A model generated the notes under the pieces. That model searched no databases and had not been told where the DNA came from. It saw only the letters and a program-made list of their open reading frames with translations. The position numbers and the translations under genes are program-made. From Trametes villosa (taxonomy: Eukaryota > Basidiomycota > Agaricomycetes > Polyporales > Polyporaceae), in assembly GCA_002964805.2 (NCBI GenBank), contig PUDQ02000003.1:4402001-4466000 (forward strand): DNA of 64,000 nucleotides, in the 5' to 3' direction. Within the stretch, counting starts at the first letter, position 1, and the number at the start of each line of letters is the position of its first letter. Positions 10,691 through 22,322 of this stretch are shown one piece after another.

Positions 10691-11359
10691 ATGTCGTCCC
10701 ACCGCGCAGCCGTCGCCTTCCTTGCCATATTCGCAGCTCTGAATGCGTACCTCGACGTCCTCCACATACGAGCGACGGAGAGGATGGCTCTCACGCGCAC
10801 GCCGCCGCCGTCACACTACAGTATGTGCATCCACACGCCATGTGCAGCTGTCCTCGTTGACGACGGCTGTCCAGCCTTCCTCGACGACGACTACACGCCG
10901 CGCCTCCCGCTCCCCTCCGCGCGCCGCGCCGTCAAGCTGACCATCGAGGACAGCGCGCACTACGCCCTCTTGGATGCGCCCGAAGCCGACGCCGAGTGGC
11001 TCTGGACGGCGACCGTTGGGGACGGGAATGTGCACCTCGGGGCCAACGCCCGCTTCTTCGTCGTCGGCGTCACGCACCAGCTGCACTGCATGCGCGCGTA
11101 CCGCCAGGCGCTCGCGCAGGCGCACCCGCCGCACGCGGGCGGGCACCAGGAGGGGCACCTTGCGCACTGCCTGAACTTCCTGCGCATGTCGACGCTGTGC
11201 GCGGCGGACGTCGCGCTCGAGCCGCCTGACGCACTGGAGCGCGATTTTGAGAGGGAGAGGGCGGGCGGGGAGCGTGAGTGCGCGGACTGGCCGGCGTTCT
11301 ATGACGAGATGAAGGTGAACTTCGAGAGCTGGATTGCGCACCAGGGGTCGGGGATGTGA
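10691..11359 (+). CDS. UstYa-family (DUF3328) oxidase-like protein B
   Basis: Exons 10691-10820 and 10875-11359 give 204 aa. The 54-nt intron (GTATGT donor, GTTGAC branch, CAG acceptor) is in frame, so it could be read through, but UstYa A has an exon 1 of the same 130-nt length, the same phase and the same intron length, which argues that it is spliced. Residues 5-22 form a membrane anchor. The signature HQLHC (111-115) is complete, followed by HCLNFLRMSTLC (141-152). Unlike protein A, both histidines of the first motif are kept. The C-terminal ECADWPAFYDEM block is also typical of the family. It is the fourth intact gene of the 6.4-11.4 kb group and, with protein A, gives the locus two UstYa paralogues, as in the ustiloxin cluster (ustYa/ustYb). 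Confidence 0.85.
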   Translation: MSSHRAAVAFLAIFAALNAYLDVLHIRATERMALTRTPPPSHYSMCIHTPCAAVLVDDGCPAFLDDDYTPRLPLPSARRAVKLTIEDSAHYALLDAPEADAEWLWTATVGDGNVHLGANARFFVVGVTHQLHCMRAYRQALAQAHPPHAGGHQEGHLAHCLNFLRMSTLCAADVALEPPDALERDFERERAGGERECADWPAFYDEMKVNFESWIAHQGSGM

Positions 11360-11611
11360 AGGTTGGTTGTATGTTGAGCGCGCATGCTCCTCCGACGCGG
11401 TATCACGCATGACACTGAACAATAGGACTGTAGTCGCCGTTTGTGCATTTGGGACGAGTGTTTGAGCGATGAACTGTAGTCTATACGAGTAGTGCCCTAC
11501 GATGTCCTGTAAGTAATTCACGTCAGTAACGGATCGGCTTTCCAGTTAGGACATGCAGTAGGGTAGAAGATACCTGTATGCCTTTACGATCGCTTGCAGT
11601 TCCACGGCGCC

Positions 11612-12740
11612 CTAATACCCAACGTTAACTGCGGCTTGTGGTTGCTTCCCCGCCTCCCAGTCATTAACCATCTCGCCCTTCAGATTCTCATAGAAATCCG
11701 GGGTCAAGCCCGCCTTCTCCCTATCCTCCGCATTGAACGGGCCCTTCACGTCGCCCCTCCACCCGCGCTTGACCTCCTCTCTAAACGTCTGCACCGGGTC
11801 GACGCCCTGCCTCGCGCACACCCACGTGAACCAGCGGTGGCCGGTCGTGACGTGCGTCACCTCGTCGTGGTGGATCGTCTCGAGCACGCGCACGCTCTCC
11901 GCGTCGCCCGCGCGCCGGAACTTCTCGATCGTGCCCGGGTTCACGTCGAGCCCGCGCGCCTCGTGCACGAGGTGGATGATTGCGAGCCGCGCGCGCAGGG
12001 AGGGGAAGGTGACGCGCGCGGACTCCCAGAGCCCGGCGTGCACGGGGAGCGAGCCGTACGGCGTGGGCGGCGAGAGCGCGGCGAGGCGCGCGGTGAGCAG
12101 GGAGAAGTGCTTGGACTCGTCGAGCGCCATCTTGGTGAAGTCTGCGAAGAACGCGGGCGGGAGATCTGGATGTGAGGGGCCATATCGCGCGATGATGTCC
12201 CATCTAAACGAGGGGCGTGAGTGGAAATCAGGCGCTGTTCAACTGCTATGAGCCTTACGCGAGGTCAATTCTGGTAATTCTGACATCAGCGTATTATTGT
12301 GAAAGAGAGTGGTGCGTACTTACGCCCACTGCTCAATGTTGGCCAGAGCATGCAGCATAACTGCCCTGTTCTTTCTGCGTGCTAACTTGGCCGGATCGAC
12401 TGTATTTCGCGCATACAGCTCCTCACGCGGAGGGACTTCCGGCGGTCTCGGGGCCTTCGTCGAACGATGACCTATCGACTTGAGTTGGCCGGTACGGAAG
12501 AGCTGCACGGCATGCCTGGTGCGTTGAACCTGCATCAGCGTAAACCAGCGTGTTTTCACGACGGAACGGCGTCGCATACCTTGAGCATCGGATCCGCGGT
12601 ATTCAATATGAGAACAGCCCACTGAATAAGCGTCGTAGGCGGGTTCTCTACAGGGACAACGGGCTCCGGCTCTTTCGGCTCGGGAGAGGATATTGAGAGA
12701 TGCGAGAGATCGGGTGGAGGGGGAGGAGGGTCGGCGAACT
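11612..12740 (-). CDS. DUF455 ferritin-like family protein (5' end unresolved)
   Basis: Exons on the minus strand are 12740-12580, 12529-12324, 12270-12259 (only 12 nt) and 12203-11612, all with GT-AG borders and consistent phases, giving 322 residues. The joined protein matches the DUF455 pattern: TLIQWAVLILNTADPMLK, NRAVMLHALANIEQWAIDLA, FFADFTKMALDESKHFS, LVHEARGLDVNP and a late HHDEVTHVTTGHRWF, the Glu/His pairs expected of a ferritin-like diiron fold. The 12-nt exon encodes the AIDLA segment that the family needs between the two larger exons. The initiating exon is uncertain: no ATG is in frame in exon 2. The frame that splices best upstream (12794-13034) begins only at GTG; an ATG at about 12,980 with a GTACGA donor is another option. 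The biochemical role of DUF455 is not established. Confidence 0.8.
12259..12270 (-). other. 12-nt microexon of the DUF455 gene
   Basis: The 12 bases are flanked by CCAG upstream and GTAAGG downstream on the minus strand. Skipping the exon would keep the reading frame but delete four residues from a conserved helix (WAIDLAWDII). Confidence 0.75.
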
Positions 12741-12749
12741 CTACGGTGT

Positions 12750-13971
12750 GGCCTCAGCACTGGCTTTCCGTATGTAGGATGGGGTTCACTGACCTTCCGA
12801 GACAGGCCTAAATTCCACAAGCCGCCAACACGACCCGCCTTCAGGTGTCTCAACCCATATTTGTTCAGTCCCATCTTCATCCACGCGTATGTCCGTAGCA
12901 TATGTACAAGCCTTTAAGCCTGTCTCGCTATGTCCCGTCTTCAAGTCGAAGTCGTACCTTTCCGCACCTGAGTTATTGGACGTACACTGGACATCACTGG
13001 ACGCACCTATGCCAAGGACATACTGCAACAACACCAGTATCGCATTCCTCTATCTCGGCATGAGACATGTCCGCCCCAAGGTGTGGGCAGTTGGCTTCCA
13101 TGACGTAGATCTGGTCCCGCAAACTTTGAGAGGTAGGTGCATCTTCGCCCACCCCGGTCTCGGGTAGTTGCCCTGAGGTCAGGCGAAAGAGGATGAGGGA
13201 GTGGTATTCGCCTTCTTCCGAGCGTAATGTTAGGAAAAATCGGGAGTGGGATGCGAGCTTTGCGAGGGGTGATACTCTGTCCTAGGTCGAATCGTTCAAC
13301 TAGAGCTAAATTGAGTTAAGCTTTGGGCACGTACCTTAACCACTCTGCCCGCTGCTTCCCTAATACTGATGGCGCCTGGTCACCGCCGTCCTTCGTAGCC
13401 ATTCCACCGGATTCTCGTCTAGGTGCGTGTAGGATATTGTCGCGATGAAGGTTTGCGTATTTTCCGCGCGCGAGATGTCTATGAAGATCAGCGCGCGTCG
13501 AGGTCGAGGTCTGGCGTATCAGGCTAGCACTCCGAGGGTAAGAAATGTTCTGAAGACAGTTTCTGAGCCGCAGAGCGCAGGTAGGGGACATTCACGATGG
13601 AAGTCGAGTGCAAGGCGAGCACAGCCGGAAGCGCTCACTCGGTAACTCGTTACTCCTGCGAAGCGCGCCAAGACTTCGCCGCATGGCGCGGCGTGCTCTT
13701 GCGAAAGGAGCTCAAGCATCGAATTGATTGAAGGAGTCAAGGCAATGCATAGTGAGTATTCTCAATATGTTGTTTGATGGGGTAGAAAAGAATGCAAGAG
13801 TGCGGCATATTAAGGAGATGAACTGCAAGGGATGTGGGCGCGAAGCGCGAGGTGCGTGCCATATGTCGGAGAGGAAAACAAAAGTTGAGGCACCTAAGCA
13901 ATGGTACTGGAGTGGAAGGAGAAATGGAAGGCGGCAGGGGCAACCCATGTGCGCGAGCTCGCGGGAGGCAT
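12750..13971. other. Upstream DUF455 region and intergenic gap
   Basis: 12,750-13,034 probably holds the first coding exon or 5' UTR of the DUF455 gene. From 13,035 to 13,971 I see nothing beyond the 3' flank of the beta-mannosidase gene. Confidence 0.35.
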
Positions 13972-16900
13972 CTAGAGATGCGTGTTGTTCCAGAGCGAAC
14001 GGACGACGAAGTCCGACACCTTCGGGCTCTTCACAGTTGATAGAGTCGCAGACTGGACGAAGCGCACTGATGATGTCTGTGAGTGACGGTACGAGACCCA
14101 AGGCTTTGCAACTCACCAGTGCGGTCAGTGCCAGGAACGAGGTAGAGGCCGTTGAGCGGCCTGCCAGTCTTGGTGTCAACGAAGTAGCCGACGGTGCCCG
14201 AAGGGTGGTCGAGCCACGCGAAAGGCGCAACACCGCCCTGTGCGGAAAGGGTAAACGTGAGGTCATCCCCAGCGGTGACCTTGATCTGGGGGTCGACTAG
14301 CTTCGAGTTGGCAAGAGAGATCGGGACAAACTGTTCCCGAGGGATCAGTGAGAGCAGTCGTAAAGACATATGCGAGCACATACCTGTTGCTCGTGCGTCA
14401 CCGTCTGGCCATGTACCTTCGCGGTGGTAGTCACCAGCGCCCACACATCCTCAGCCTTTGAGCCGGCCGGTAGGATGTTGGCAAGGCCCTGAGCCTCGTA
14501 GGCGACGGTGCTGTTCAAGCCCTGGACCGTGAACGAGTGCGAGGTCGCGTTGAGCTTCCTCCCGTGCCAGTCGTACCAAGTGAACTCCACGGTCCCATCG
14601 ACAGCATCCGAGCGGTCCGAGGCAACCGCAATCTCGAGCGACTCCGTCTCGGGAATCCAGAACGGGTATGCGACGACGGGCTCGTAGATGTTCGCGAGCC
14701 CGTACTGCATCACCTTCCAGCGCCCCGAGAACTCCATCGCGGACCAGCTCGTCGCCTGCCAGATGTCGTTCAGCTGCCAGATAACCGCGCCGAGGTTGTT
14801 CTCCGCGCGGCCCGCGCCGCGGCGGTAGAACGCGATCTCCGCCTGCATGTACATCGTCTGGAAGACCTGCGTGCTCCAGCACCACTGCGCGAACGTCTGG
14901 TTCGAGTCGGACGTGCCAGGGGTGGGCAGCCAGCGCTCGACAGCGAGCGTCATGTCGCGCTGGCCTTGGGGCGCGAGCGGGTTGGGCCAGTCGAGCCCGA
15001 GGGCGGGCGGGTGGTGGTCGCGCGACATGACGACTGTAGAGTTGAAGGTGAAGTCGTCGGGGGACTCAAGGACTTCCTCCCAGCTGTAGAATGAAGGCAT
15101 AGAGACGAAGCTAGGTTGCGAACACGCTTCAGATCCGGAGACAAGATGAACCAGAAGATGATGCTCACCCGAACTCGTTGACAAACCTGCAATGGGTCGG
15201 TTAGCATGACTCTCGTGGTGTTTTAACATGGTCACTTACCGAGAGACGGGATAGGTGCTATAGTTGAACGAATGAGAGCTATCGTAGTCATACAGCTCTG
15301 TATTGGAGTTCAGCGACATCGGGAAGGTACTCATCATTAAAACGCACCGCTATTTCCGTAAAGGTGCCCCGGCTCGAGGTTGTTCATCCGCAGGACGTAG
15401 GGCTCCAAGCTCAAAACACCGTTGGTAGTAGAACACGCGGTGTAGGGAACCTGCTCATAAGCGTTGGATTACACATTCGGTCAGAGAGCTCTTGCACGTA
15501 CGGATGACTGCTCCTGCAAGACGATGTCGTGCAAGAGACCCTGGAAGACCTTCAAGAACTACCAGGGTGTTTCTGTTAGTATACACCATCGCCCCCCTTC
15601 ACTGCGTGAGTATGCTCACGTCGTTGATGTAACGCGGCTCCAAGGAGCCCGGGGTGAGGTGAATAGAGCCGATGTCGATGGGGACCGTAGTCGCGTTGAA
15701 GCCCAGCAGAATCGGCTCGAGCTCGTTGCCTGCCGCCCACTGCAAGTTGCTCGGGTGGCGCTTGATGCGGCGGACGTTCTGCCGCACCTCGCGCTCGACC
15801 GAGTCGAGGAACCAGTCATTCGTCATATATGTCGAGTCGGAGAACATGAGCTCGGACCAGACGAGAATGCCGAGCTCGTCACAGAGCGAGTAGAAGTCGT
15901 ACCCGCCCGTGAGCTCGTCTGAAGGCTGGTAGATGCCTCCACCCCAAGCGCGCAGCTATCACCACAAACGAAAGTCAGTCCATATATGAACGATGTCAAT
16001 GTATGTCGGGACATACCAGGTTGTGACCCGCAGCGACGACGCTCTCCAGGATCCAGCGGACCTTCTCAGTCGTCGTGCGCGCATAGAAGACATCAAACGG
16101 CGTGATGTTGGAGCCCTTCGAGTAGATAGGCTTGCCGTTGACCTCGAAGTGCCATTGGTCCCCAGGGGTGATCCCGCGCTGCTCGACGTCCTCCTGCGAG
16201 TACGGCGTCTGCACGAGGAAGACCGTCCGGAAGCCGCTGCGAGTGGTCCACGACGCCGCGGGCAGGCCAGCGACGTTCAGCGTGACGGTGACATTGTACA
16301 GCTTGGGGGTGCCGTGCGTGAAGGGGAACCAGCGCTGCGGTGTCCCTTCCGGAATGGAGAAGCCCGCGGTGACGGACGTGGACGCGTTGGTCGCAGCTGG
16401 GATCGAGGAGACCTTGAGCGGGCCGGAGTCGACATTGAGCTCGGGGATGGAAATCGTGACCGTGGGGTTGGAGTCGGCGCGGATGGAGCGAACGGCGAGC
16501 GTGACGTTGAGGAACCAGTCGGCGGACTCGTCGGGGCGCACGTTGGGGTTCTGCCCCACCTTGGAGATTTCGAGGGCGGACTCTTCGATGAAGACGCCGT
16601 TGTTCTGCGAGGCGAGAAGGTGGTGCGATGCCGGGGCGTTATCAGTGGAGGCAGGGGAGTCCGTCAGGGTGACCAGGTAGGCGGGCTTGAATACACCGGA
16701 GGGACCAAACGCCGGGGCCTGGGAGAGGATGTGAGGACCGACGTCGCAGTAGCTGGTATGAAGGTGTTGCGTACCCAGTCCCATCCAAAGTCGGATCCGA
16801 TCTTGCGCGTCCATTGGCGGATGTTGGGGAACTCGAACTGCGGGGGGGCCTATGAGCGAAAGATAAAGCGACCGTAGGTATGTACGCACGTCGATCGTGA

Positions 16901-17523
16901 GCTCCGGGAGCACATCTGCACGTGTGCTAACGTTCTGGCCGTACGTGATGGGAGACTCGAAGGCAATGTTGAGGGACTTGTCGTTGTCCAAGGGCGAGGC
17001 CAGGAAGTCCGTCACATCGTACACGTATTGCTGGAACTGGTTGTTGACCCAAGCAACGGGGTGGCCCGCTACAGTCTAAGTAATCGATGTCAGCTTGCGA
17101 AAGGCATGTGCGTAATCGGGATACTAACGATGTTGGCAATTGTGTCCAGCCCGTAGAACACCAGGAGCGTCTTGTCGGTGGTGTTACCCTGCGCATGCTT
17201 GTCTATGACCGAACTCAAATCCGCGTTGTAGATCCAGTCGTCGCTGACGATCCACCTCAAGCTAAAGTCTAGGCGCAATCAAAGTCCGGCGTCAAGATAT
17301 GTAGCGGCATTGTAAAACAATCGTACACACCATTGATACCGAGCAGAGGCTCAGTGATGACATTGGCGTTCTTGAGGTCCATGTGGACCTGAGACGGTAT
17401 CTGGGCAGGAATATCGACCTTGCCCTGCGTGTCCTTGAGGGTCCAGGTCAGCTCCGACAGGCTGAGAACTTCAGCGGCCGCAAGGGCTGCCCCAGAGGTA
17501 AGGGTCAGCAGCGGCAGCAGCAT
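13972..17523 (-). CDS. Secreted beta-mannosidase, GH2
   Basis: A multi-exon gene with introns of about 50-65 nt. It starts at 17523 with a signal peptide (MLLPLLTLTSGAALAAAEVL) and ends at the TAG at 13972-13974 after VVRSLWNNTHL. Landmarks in order are WTLKDTQG and QVHMDLKNA (N-terminal sugar-binding domain), FPNIRQWTRKIRSDFGWDW, the catalytic-barrel motif RAWGGGIYQ, WAAGNELE with the predicted acid/base Glu at codon 15722-15724, VNEFG with the predicted nucleophile Glu at codon 15174-15176, WQLNDIWQATSW, and the C-terminal APFAWLDHPSGTVGYF. The enzyme would remove non-reducing terminal beta-mannose from mannan and N-glycan fragments outside the cell, fitting plant cell wall decay. The exon around 15,250-15,600 was not resolved base by base. 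A TATAAAG lies about 70 bp upstream of the ATG. Confidence 0.92.
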
Positions 17524-17589
17524 CGTGTCGGAAGGCTGCAGGGAGGACGAGGGCCGGATTGGTGAGTTCTCTCCAGGATTGTCGGGAGG

Positions 17590-17596
17590 CTTTATA
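17590..17596 (-). promoter_or_regulatory. TATA box of the beta-mannosidase gene
   Basis: TATAAAG on the minus strand about 70 bp upstream of the ATG at 17523, a usual spacing for basidiomycete genes with short 5' UTRs. Confidence 0.5.
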
Positions 17597-17599
17597 CCC

Positions 17600-19292
17600 C
17601 ACCACGAGCACAGGCTTCATCCCGCCCGCTCCGCCGAGCGGCATGGAAGACGACATGCGACCCTGGCGTTAGCGCTCCTAGCGTCGGGTATGTCAGTCGG
17701 CGGCGCGAGTGTGTATGCAGTGACTTACCCAGTCTACGTACACACCCCGGCCAGCTCCTCCGTATGGGTGCTCGGTCCCATGGTCGCGGACCTCGCCAGA
17801 GCACGCGTGATTGGCTGCGGCCCTCCGCCTATGCGATAACGTGCTCGTCCTCGGCACTTCGTGACTCGAAGACGAGCAGTCGCGGTTAGCAATGTCCCGA
17901 CGCGCAGGGTCAGGCCTCGATCAAGTACGGCATCCGCAGTTGCATCGCATAACTCGGGTAGATTGGATTTTAGCCCTGGAACAGAGGATGTCTGGAGGTT
18001 TGTCAATCGCAGTTACAAATGCAGCGACGATTCACGACGCCCGGCCTCCGTTTTGATGCTCTTCATACATGTATCGGTGCCCGTATTGTATCCTTCTCGG
18101 GTATGTTACCGGCCTTGCGTCCAAGAACCGAAGCCGGGCTCCTCCGGCTCTTCAGGCTTTCAGGGCCAGTGCAATCGAAGTCTTGGGGCATAACAAATAC
18201 GCCAGTAGCCTGCAACTGTGTTGATGCCGAGTTCACTTGCTATGCAAAGCATTAGACTCGCTAGAGAGTACACGAATGTATTGAAAGCAGGGTGCGATTT
18301 TGAACAGGAGAGACAGCAGTGTTGCGGGAGGGGGCCTGAGCATGAATCTCGACAAAAGGACCAGCAAAAAGGAGCAAGACTGCCAAGCTGGCGAGTAGGC
18401 GAGAGTCAAGTCAGGCAGCACAGCCATAGCCCTGCCACCGCGCCTCTCCCGAAAAGGCATTCCCCGGCGGCCGCCTGTCCTGCACTCGACCGACGCGTAC
18501 ACACTCTCTGTTCTTCCCAAACCTCTACACTTTTACCAAGTACTATGACCCTAATCTAAAGTCTGCTCTTCTCGCCACGAGAACTCACGTCGACGTGTAG
18601 TTCTTAAGGTGTTGCAAGTACTACTCAGTCGTACTCGCGGGCAAACCTCGGGGACTGTGCCGGCGTAGTAGTGGCAGTACACCATGTACTGGCCGCCGCA
18701 TGCGACGCGCGCAGCAGCGCGGCACGCTGTTTCTTCACCGGTAACGCGAATGGACTTGCTATGTACCGGCTTGCCGTAGAGTTCTAAGACTGCTTAGGCA
18801 TTTACCATGACTATACGGGCGGAGGAAAGGCTCCTGCTGCTGTTTTACTATGCTCATCGAGGTTCTAACGGCGGCCGGTCGAGCACTTGGCGTTGCTCTG
18901 GACCTCGACGAGACAGTGCTTGGAGTGCTCCGTTCCACAGAGAAATACTCCCGATGCATTGACCCTGGAACATCGAACATATACGGAGTATGACAGGGCG
19001 GTGTATTGTGAGAACAACTGAAGCGTAGCTCTGAGATACAGGCCTCGAGTCCAGAGAACAACAGCACCGTGGTGCGCAAGTAATGTACAGGGGAGATGCA
19101 TGTTAGGTAGCGAAGCGCGACAGCAAATAACTTTGGTGCGTGAGCAGACGTGTATGCAGACGCAGCTGGAAAGCACATCACAAACGACGAGTGATGGCGA
19201 CGAAACGAAGGCGGAGACAGCAGGCAACGGCACATAACTTAACTCAACCTTGTCCATCAGCTTGACAGGAGTCACTCCATTCCCCCTCGCGC
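17600..19292. other. Intergenic, 1.7 kb; nothing recognised
   Basis: Short open frames only, none with a domain, signal peptide or paired splice sites that I can support. It includes the 3' flank of the lectin-domain gene. Confidence 0.35.
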
Positions 19293-20917
19293 TCACGCTA
19301 ACCTATACCCAATGCTGCGCCTGTTCGGCGAGTGCGCCTGAGGCCGTGCGTGCAGCAGCATCCAGCGCGGCATGCGCGTCACCTCGGTCACCGTCGTGAT
19401 CGTCGTGGTCGTAGTCGTCCGCGTCGTCGTGATGTGGTCGCGCTCCTCCGTGACCGACACCGTCTCCGTCGTCGCCGGCGGCGAGACCGCGCGCGCGCTC
19501 CGCACCTCGACCTCCTTGTCGTGCTCGTCGGCCGCAGGTGCGCACCGGGTGTAGTGCCAGAGCTGCGCGGACTCGTCGGGGCGGAGGCGCGTGAGCTGGA
19601 TCTACATGACGAGGGGATAGGGATGTCAGCGGAAGTCTGGCGGGCGGTTTGGTGGAGTGCGTACCTTTGTCCCTGGGGACTTGCTCCCCCATTCCGCGAG
19701 GGCGAAGACGAAGTCCGTGTTCGGCCACGAGACCCTGGGCGCATACACTCAACTAACGACCAGTGTAGACCATGATCGGACGTACCTGATGCCCTCCTCC
19801 GTCTGCTCGACGTTCCAGCTCACCGGGTACGGGCTCGCGACGATGGCAGCATTCTCGCGCAGGCCATCCTCGGTCGTGAGGTACAGCGGGTGCCCCTCGC
19901 TCGACCGCCGCACGCAACGGATCACATACCCATGCCCGCTCGGGATGAACTCCCACTGCCCCAACAGCAGGAGTCAGCAAACATCTACATAGGACATAAG
20001 GAGGTAGCGGCACATACCTGTTGGTTGGGCCCGCCGTGCATGGGGTAGCCGATGAGCGTCTTGTTGTCCATTCCTGACATGTCCACAGCCGTGCCGCTCC
20101 GCGCGTTCAGCAGCACGTACGTCCCAGGGGTCCACACGCCCCCCGCCGGGGTGCCAGCGCCCGACCCCGGCCCGGTAGAGACAGCAGTCGCATCGCTCGC
20201 CTCCGGCTCGTGGCGCGCAGCCTGCGCGTGGTGCTCGAGGCCAGGCGGGGAGGCGTGCTCCCGCTCTTCCTCCACTGGGGCGAGGTCCTCCTCTGTCTTT
20301 ACTGCGGCACGCGGGGTCGTCACCGTGTCTGGTTCAACCTGCGGCTCTGCGTCCTGGAACACCCCGGCGTCCTGCTCTTGGGTGTCGCTGCCCGGCTGCT
20401 TCTCCGCGGGGGATCCCTCCGCCTCGAGCGAGCCGCCGAGCGGGATGAGGCCCGTCCCGAGGTCCTTCTCCTCAGTTGGCATAGGGTTGAGGACGTGCGG
20501 GACATCCTGCACGTCGTAGCCCTGCACGCGCACTTCGTCCTCTGAGGAAGGCGACCGCCAGGGCTCAGGGGGAGGACTCGCAGATGGGGTGCCGGGGACG
20601 GGCGTGGGCGGCTCCGCACCAGGCATCGCGCTCGCCGAGCGCACAGACGCGGTGTCCGTCGCACAGCGGGCGAGCTGCGCCGTTCGCTGGCGCGGGCTGC
20701 TCCTCCGCGAGTTCATGTCGCTCGGTGCGTTTCCCATCTTGCCTGTCGGTTTCGAGGTCTTGGTCTTGTCGCTCTTTGGGTTTGCGTCGGGCTTGCGCTC
20801 ACGACCGAAGAAGAGGTGCTTGAAGGTGTGCGAGGACGAGGTGGTGGTGGTAGAGGTCGAGGACTTGTCGGTGCGGTGGCCGCGGAGACGGATGCTGAGG
20901 CTCTGGAGGTGGGGCAT
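19293..20917 (-). CDS. Ricin-B-like (beta-trefoil) lectin-domain protein, 482 aa
   Basis: Exons 20917-20018, 19955-19786, 19734-19665 and 19601-19293 join in frame over short GT-AG introns. The first 260 residues are low-complexity: Ser/Thr-rich and basic at the start, then acidic and Pro/Glu-rich, with no signal peptide. From about residue 270 a beta-trefoil lectin-like domain follows: GTYVLLNARSGTAVDMSG, YPMHGGPNQQWEF, a second repeat with GHPLYLTTEDG, and NTDFVFALAEWG. The C-terminus has a Thr-rich run (ITTTRTTTTTTITTVTEV) and a basic tail. Intracellular carbohydrate binding or protein scaffolding is possible; the sugar ligand cannot be inferred. The spacing of the QxW-like motifs suggests one trefoil. 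Confidence 0.8.
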
Positions 20918-21745
20918 TCTGTGAGGAGGGAGGGAGAGCGCCGTTTAACATAGCTGGCGATCGAGGGCAGGACTTGGGCGGGTGGAGGCCATGAGTCTGG
21001 CGGCGCGCGGCGGAGGCCTGCCATCGGCGTGGATGGGGAGAAGGTCTGCCATCCGCAGGCGGACTCGCTGCAGCCCGCAACGTGCATCTCATAGAACTGG
21101 CACTATCAAAGGTGCGCCGTGAGGGTGTTTCCACTGCACATAGTCGGCTCCTCGCGCTTGGCTGCTTACTTATAGGATAGCCACTAGTCTTCAAAGCCCA
21201 GTGAGAATATCAGAGGCGCCATATCTGAGTGGCCCGCTGTCATGCACTGCATAAGTAGCCAGCAATCATAGACACGACTAGTGCAAGCACTTTGCGCCGT
21301 GCAGGAAATTAGTGTCTTCAATTAGGCGCATGCAGGTAGACCGCTGTAGCTCACCTTCTGGTGTTCGCTCGCCCACAACCATGTCGCGAGGCTCGCGCGT
21401 GGCTTTCAAGTAGGCAGATAGCATATGATTCTCGCACGCGCTCGGTGATCTTTCTGGTGTCGCTGTCGCACCAGTAACAACGCGCACTAGCATATGGTGT
21501 GGAGGCTTTCATCGCGGTAAGCGAGTCTGCCTGGCGACGTGAGCGTAGCGGTTGAAGAGGATCGAAGAGACGAAGCTGTCGCGCGGCGCGCGGCGGCGGA
21601 GCCTGGGAACGGGTGGGCCCCGTCACGTGCGCTGCAGCCACCCCCAAGTCGCGTCCTCGGCGCGCGCGGACACCGCGTTTTCGCCCTCCACCCCCACTGC
21701 CCCCACTCCCTCCACGCTACCCCGACCCCCCACGCGCGCGCAAAG
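20918..21745. other. Divergent promoter region, 0.8 kb
   Basis: Lies between the minus-strand lectin gene and the plus-strand SUMO gene. A CACGTG E-box-type hexamer is at about 21,624, some 120 bp before the SUMO ATG. No gene seen. Confidence 0.35.
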
Positions 21746-22322
21746 ATGACGGAAGAACAGCCGCAGGAGGATGTGAAGCCGAAGATCAACCTCGTTGTCG
21801 ACTTTGAGGGACAAAGTGAGTCGCTGCGGCTGGCGCGTTGAGCGGGGCGCTGACCGGTTGTCTCGTGGACGCTTGCGCGCGTCGCTTAGCGTGCACGGTG
21901 AAGGTGAAGCCTGGAATGCCGTTCAAGAAGTTGTTTGAGGCGGCAGAGGTGAGCATATCTGTCTTTCGCGTGTGTGCTCAGTTGACCGAGGAGACGCTGT
22001 AGAAACGCTTCCAGAAAGAGCCAGGTCCGCATACGCGCTCATGCGCGGAGGATACTTGTGCTCATCAGAAGCTTTGCAGGAACATTCAAGTTCACGTATG
22101 GCGGTCAAAGGTTACGTCCAGAGGAAACTCCAGCAGAGGTGCGTTTACTATACGCCACAACCGCAGTATGTTACTCACCCGCGAGCGGTATGTAGCACGG
22201 CATGGAGGACGGCGACGCCATCGACGCCCATCTTCAACAGGTGCGTATGCTGCTCCTCAGTTCCCGTGCAGTTCCCTGATTCGCCACTCCTGCATCATTA
22301 GCTCGGTGGTGGCGCATGGTAG
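21746..22322 (+). CDS. SMT3: SUMO precursor (Smt3 family)
   Basis: Six exons encode 91 aa: 21746-21815, 21890-21948, 22003-22024, 22080-22138, 22196-22240 and 22302-22322. All phases close. The protein has an acidic Lys-containing N-terminus with VKPKINLVVDFEGQ, then TCTVKVKPGMPFKKLFEA, KRFQKEPGTFKFTYGGQRL, RPEETPAEHGMEDGDAIDAH and a terminal LQQLGGGAW. That is the ubiquitin-like fold of SUMO with the conserved GMEDGD loop. A SUMO protease would cut after the first Gly-Gly of LGGGAW, removing a short tail. Mature SUMO is conjugated to lysines of nuclear proteins. The VKPK near residue 10 resembles a site for poly-SUMO chain formation. The 22-nt third exon is notable and easily missed by gene finders. 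Confidence 0.93.

Noticed and set aside
12794..13034. 80-codon minus-strand frame as the certain first exon of the DUF455 gene
   Set aside because: It begins at GTG with no ATG in frame, so it is left as a possibility rather than annotated as coding.
15993..16877. 294-codon plus-strand frame rich in Arg, Gly and Val
   Set aside because: Shadow of the beta-mannosidase exon on the opposite strand.
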